Of a DNA stretch of 8,010 nucleotides, positions 5,336 to 8,010 are shown piece after piece. Where the stretch lies: assembly GCA_035302865.1 (NCBI GenBank), contig DATGSF010000202.1, positions 1-8,010 of the forward strand, written 5' to 3'. The stretch comes from DATGSF01 sp035302865 (GTDB lineage: Bacteria; Bacteroidota; Bacteroidia; Chitinophagales; Chitinophagaceae). The first letter of the stretch is position 1. Each line of letters opens with the position of its first letter. A program made the position numbers and the translations under genes. A model generated the notes under the pieces. It was not told where the DNA came from. It saw only the letters and a list, made by a program, of their open reading frames with translations, and ran no database searches.

Positions 5336-7843
5336 ATGAAAAAAATTACCTTTAAAATAGCAGTTTTAGCTTTAGGTTTAGGAATCATTTATCATCCTAA
5401 TATTGCTGAAGCTAAAAAACAAGATACAAGTCAAAATCAATCTTCTCAAATTCAAGTTAAGGTTACTTCTAAAGTATTATCTGATAAAGATATGCAACCG
5501 CTACCATTTGCAACAGTGGTATTAATCGATAAAATTACCGAAAAACAGTATGCTGAAAATGCTGATGAGAATGGGAATATTGTATGGGAACATTTAGCTC
5601 CTGGTGAATATGAAGTGAGGGGATATTATGTTGGGTTTGAAAATTATGTAAGTTCTCTTAGAGTTCCTTCAAATGAGAAAAGCTTCAATATGCCAACTAT
5701 TGAGTTTGCTTCTAAAGGAAGTAAAGAGTTAAAAGAAGTTAAAATAGTAGATTATAGAGACTTAATTGAAGATAGACCTGATGGGATTGTATATAATGCA
5801 GATCAAGATAGAACAAATTTAGGGACTACTGCAGATGAGTTATTACGCAAGGTTCCTATGGTTACTGTGGATTTAGATGGAAATGTGAGTATGCGTGGTA
5901 GTCAAAATATTAAGGTGCTTATAGATAACAAGCCTTCTACCATTTTGGCTCAAAGTGTTTCGGATGCTCTAAAGCAAATTCCTTCAGATCAAGTTAAATC
6001 TGTGGAAGTTATAACAAGTCCTGGTGCAAAATATGATGGGGAAGGAACTTCAGGGGTGATTAATATTATTACTAAAAAAAGTGTAATATCTGGAATTAAT
6101 GGAATGGTAAATGCAGGAGGAAATTATACTTTTGGTTATAATGATATTAATGGGCATGGGGGAGGAATGGTTAATTTTAGAAGAGATAAATATGGAATTT
6201 CTTTACGGCTTGGTGCTGGAAGATGGATGCGTCATTCAGAAGGTTTTTCTGAAAGAGTAGAAAAACCTGAATCTACTGATCCAATAAAGATGCAACAAGA
6301 AATGCAATCTAAAATGGGTGGTCCTTTTTTATGGGGAGGTTTGAATTTTGATTATCAGTTTGATAGTTTAAATACTTTCTTTGCTGGTGTTAACTTTAAT
6401 CCTGGTAATCATATTAATGAAAATAGTACTCGTACTATTTTTGATGCTGCAGGAGTAGATTATACTAGAAATATCAAAGATGAAGCACCTAGAATGAATT
6501 ATAGTTTTAGTGCTTCTTATAATAAAATATTTAAGAAAAATCCTAAACAGGCTTTAGATATTTTAGCTCTTTATTCTATAGGAACTTCTAATAATAAATA
6601 TAATTTAGAGCAAATAAACCAAGGAGATGCTCATCCAAATTATTTTGAAAGAAGTACAAATGATGCAAATAATAATGAATTTACCATTCAAACCGATTAT
6701 ACGCACCCTTTTAATAATGATAAACAAAAATTAGAAGTAGGAGCAAAGTATATTCATCGTGATGTGATAAGTGATTATTATTTAGAATATAAAAGTTCTG
6801 CAGATAATGTTTGGACAGAAAATCCGAATAGAACTAATCGCTTAGATTATACACAACAAGTAGCAGCTTTATATGCACAACTAACCACCAAAATTATTGG
6901 AAATTTGGATGCTGTAATAGGTGTACGTAATGAATATACAGATATCCAAGCTATGCAAAGAGACTTTGGAGGTAAATTTGATGACAATTATAATAGTTTT
7001 CTTCCAAATGTTATTTTAACTTATGGATTAAAAGATTTTAATAAAATAAAATTAGCTTATTTTCAAAGAATAGGAAGACCTTCAATTGAGTATATAAATC
7101 CTTATATTAATTATTCAGATGAATATAATTTAAAGCAAGGAAATCCGACTTTAGATCCTGAAAAATCACATAATATTGAATTAGGATATTCTGGAATTTT
7201 TGGAGGAAGCACTATTAACTTAACAGGTTTTTATCGTTTTACTAATAATGCAATTGAAATGGTTGGTGAAATTGATAATAATGTAAGTTTAAGTACTTAT
7301 GGGAATTATGCTAAGAATTCAACTACAGGTCTGAATTTATTCTTTTCCACTAGATTATTCAATAATTGGATGATTAATGTAAATGGTGATTTGTATTATA
7401 AAGACATTGAATCGGGTAGTTTAAATATGAGAAACTCTGGTTTGGAATATAGAGCGCATGCATATACTACTTATAGATTGCCAAAAGGGTGGAGTATAGA
7501 AGGTTTTGGAATGTATAATGCACGGTCTGTAATGTTACAAGGGCAAAATTCAGGTTATTATTACTATTCATTTGGTGCCAGAAAATCTCTGTTTGGAGGA
7601 AAAGCAGATGTGAATTTATCTTTAAGTAATATTTTTAATCCAAGTGTGAAATATACTATGGAGCACAATTACTTAAATGGTTATTATTATAATGAAAGTA
7701 TGAATGCAGCTCGAGGAATTAGAATTGGATTTTCTTATCGATTCGGTAAAATGTCCTTTAGTCCAAGATCGAAAAAAATAGAAAATGATGATTTACTGCG
7801 TGGTGGAAGCGAACAGTCTGGTGGAGAGGAAAGAGCAATGTAA
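5336..7843 (+). CDS. TonB-dependent-receptor-like outer-membrane beta-barrel protein with carboxypeptidase-regulatory domain
   Basis: The 835-residue product has a signal peptide (1-26, cleavage after IAEA). A CarboxypepD_reg-like beta-sandwich spans about 40-125 (PLPFATVVLIDK, then LAPGEYEVRGYYVGF). A TonB-box-like segment (ELKEVKIV, 131-138) follows. The plug domain at about 150-250 shows TADELLRKVPMVTVDLDGNV, IKVLIDNKPS, VEVITSPGAKYDGEG and VINIITKK. From about 255 to 804 alternating aromatic/polar strands form the barrel, matching the outer-membrane beta-barrel family (OMP_b-brl_3 type). The last strand ends SYRFG (800-804). A 31-residue tail with IENDDLLRGG follows, as is common in Bacteroidota members. 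The receptor probably imports a ligand with TonB/ExbBD energy, but no SusD-like lipoprotein or substrate-processing gene is adjacent, so the substrate is unknown. It appears to be a monocistronic unit, with a promoter-like motif upstream and a hairpin downstream. Confidence 0.93.
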   Translation: MKKITFKIAVLALGLGIIYHPNIAEAKKQDTSQNQSSQIQVKVTSKVLSDKDMQPLPFATVVLIDKITEKQYAENADENGNIVWEHLAPGEYEVRGYYVGFENYVSSLRVPSNEKSFNMPTIEFASKGSKELKEVKIVDYRDLIEDRPDGIVYNADQDRTNLGTTADELLRKVPMVTVDLDGNVSMRGSQNIKVLIDNKPSTILAQSVSDALKQIPSDQVKSVEVITSPGAKYDGEGTSGVINIITKKSVISGINGMVNAGGNYTFGYNDINGHGGGMVNFRRDKYGISLRLGAGRWMRHSEGFSERVEKPESTDPIKMQQEMQSKMGGPFLWGGLNFDYQFDSLNTFFAGVNFNPGNHINENSTRTIFDAAGVDYTRNIKDEAPRMNYSFSASYNKIFKKNPKQALDILALYSIGTSNNKYNLEQINQGDAHPNYFERSTNDANNNEFTIQTDYTHPFNNDKQKLEVGAKYIHRDVISDYYLEYKSSADNVWTENPNRTNRLDYTQQVAALYAQLTTKIIGNLDAVIGVRNEYTDIQAMQRDFGGKFDDNYNSFLPNVILTYGLKDFNKIKLAYFQRIGRPSIEYINPYINYSDEYNLKQGNPTLDPEKSHNIELGYSGIFGGSTINLTGFYRFTNNAIEMVGEIDNNVSLSTYGNYAKNSTTGLNLFFSTRLFNNWMINVNGDLYYKDIESGSLNMRNSGLEYRAHAYTTYRLPKGWSIEGFGMYNARSVMLQGQNSGYYYYSFGARKSLFGGKADVNLSLSNIFNPSVKYTMEHNYLNGYYYNESMNAARGIRIGFSYRFGKMSFSPRSKKIENDDLLRGGSEQSGGEERAM

Positions 7844-7868
7844 GAATTTAAGAAGAATAATTATCTAA

Positions 7869-7920
7869 ATAATAAAATAGCCGTCTCAAAAGTTCATTTT
7901 GATGACGGCTATTTTATTAT
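7869..7920. terminator. Long hairpin, probable (bidirectional) transcription terminator
   Basis: Bases 7869-7885 pair perfectly with 7904-7920 (17 bp, including AGCCGTC/GACGGCT). After one bulged T (7903) a further 6 bp form (7886-7891 TCAAAA with 7897-7902 TTTTGA), closing on a 5-base GTTCA loop. The outer stem is A-rich on the left and T-rich on the right, so either strand gives a GC core followed by a U-rich arm; a further T-run occurs at 7924-7928. It starts 25 bases after the receptor stop codon, the expected place for its terminator. An alternative is a small mobile-element remnant, since GTCTCAAAA-type inverted repeats also occur at some IS ends. Confidence 0.8.
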
Positions 7921-7939
7921 CGATTTTTACTGATAAATT

Positions 7940-7966
7940 GGTAGTATCCCGTAAAGTGTGTAAAAG
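7940..7966 (+). repeat. Sequence resembling the terminal inverted repeat of an IS256-family element (element body beyond window)
   Basis: From memory, IS256-type ends read G-x-T...TCCGTA...TGTGTAAAAG. Here 7940-7966 starts GGTAG, contains TCCCGTAAAG and ends TGTGTAAAAG, with the same length and order of conserved blocks. If this is a left end, the target duplication would be the 8-9 bases just before it (about 7931-7939) and the transposase would begin to the right of the window. The remaining 44 bases are AT-rich with no coding signal. The match is by eye against a recalled sequence; a chance resemblance or solitary remnant is possible. Confidence 0.4.
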
Positions 7967-8010
7967 CTATCTTGATTTATAACAAAGTTAAACAGATTTA
8001 TTTATTATTT

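Noticed and set aside
1..8010. CRISPR array, tRNA or rRNA gene, riboswitch, defence or secretion system
   Set aside because: No regularly spaced repeats, tRNA cloverleaf, rRNA-like block or defence gene was seen; nearly all the window is accounted for by ordinary coding sequence.

Overview
The window is strongly AT-rich and reads as chromosomal DNA of a Bacteroidota species, probably near the Chitinophagaceae/Sphingobacteria. Four observations support this. The largest gene encodes a TonB-dependent-receptor-like protein with a carboxypeptidase-regulatory domain and an IENDDL...GG-type C-terminal tail. A MORN_2/YwqK-like exported protein is present. Start codons have AT-rich leaders without Shine-Dalgarno sequences. 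Several genes are preceded by TAnnTTTG, the Bacteroidota -7 promoter element. The genus cannot be fixed from the sequence alone.

Layout from left to right. Positions 1-1574 (minus strand) hold the N-terminal 524 residues of a large exported protein of unknown function, cut by the window edge. A 163-base divergent intergenic region separates it from a plus-strand series. That series is a CPBP-family membrane protease (1738-2628), phosphatidate cytidylyltransferase CdsA (2631-3449) and a short-form phosphatidylserine decarboxylase (3494-4153). After a 100-base gap come an IscA/ErpA-type iron-sulfur carrier (4254-4598) and a one-base-overlapping exported MORN-repeat-like protein (4598-5257). Next is an 835-residue outer-membrane beta-barrel receptor with its own promoter-like motif (5336-7843). 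A long hairpin follows (7869-7920), and then a sequence resembling the terminal inverted repeat of an IS256-family insertion sequence (from about 7940), whose body would lie outside the window.

Functionally, CdsA makes CDP-diacylglycerol and Psd makes phosphatidylethanolamine, so the first plus-strand group is a phospholipid biosynthesis cluster. The phosphatidylserine synthase step between them is not in this window. The CPBP gene is almost fused to cdsA (2-base gap) and is probably co-transcribed with it. The iron-sulfur carrier and MORN-like gene form a second tightly coupled pair with no obvious biochemical link. The receptor appears to be a separate unit.

I see no convincing new multi-gene system here. 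The most useful leads are the uncharacterised exported protein at the left edge, the IscA/MORN coupling, and the hairpin plus IS-like end at the right edge.
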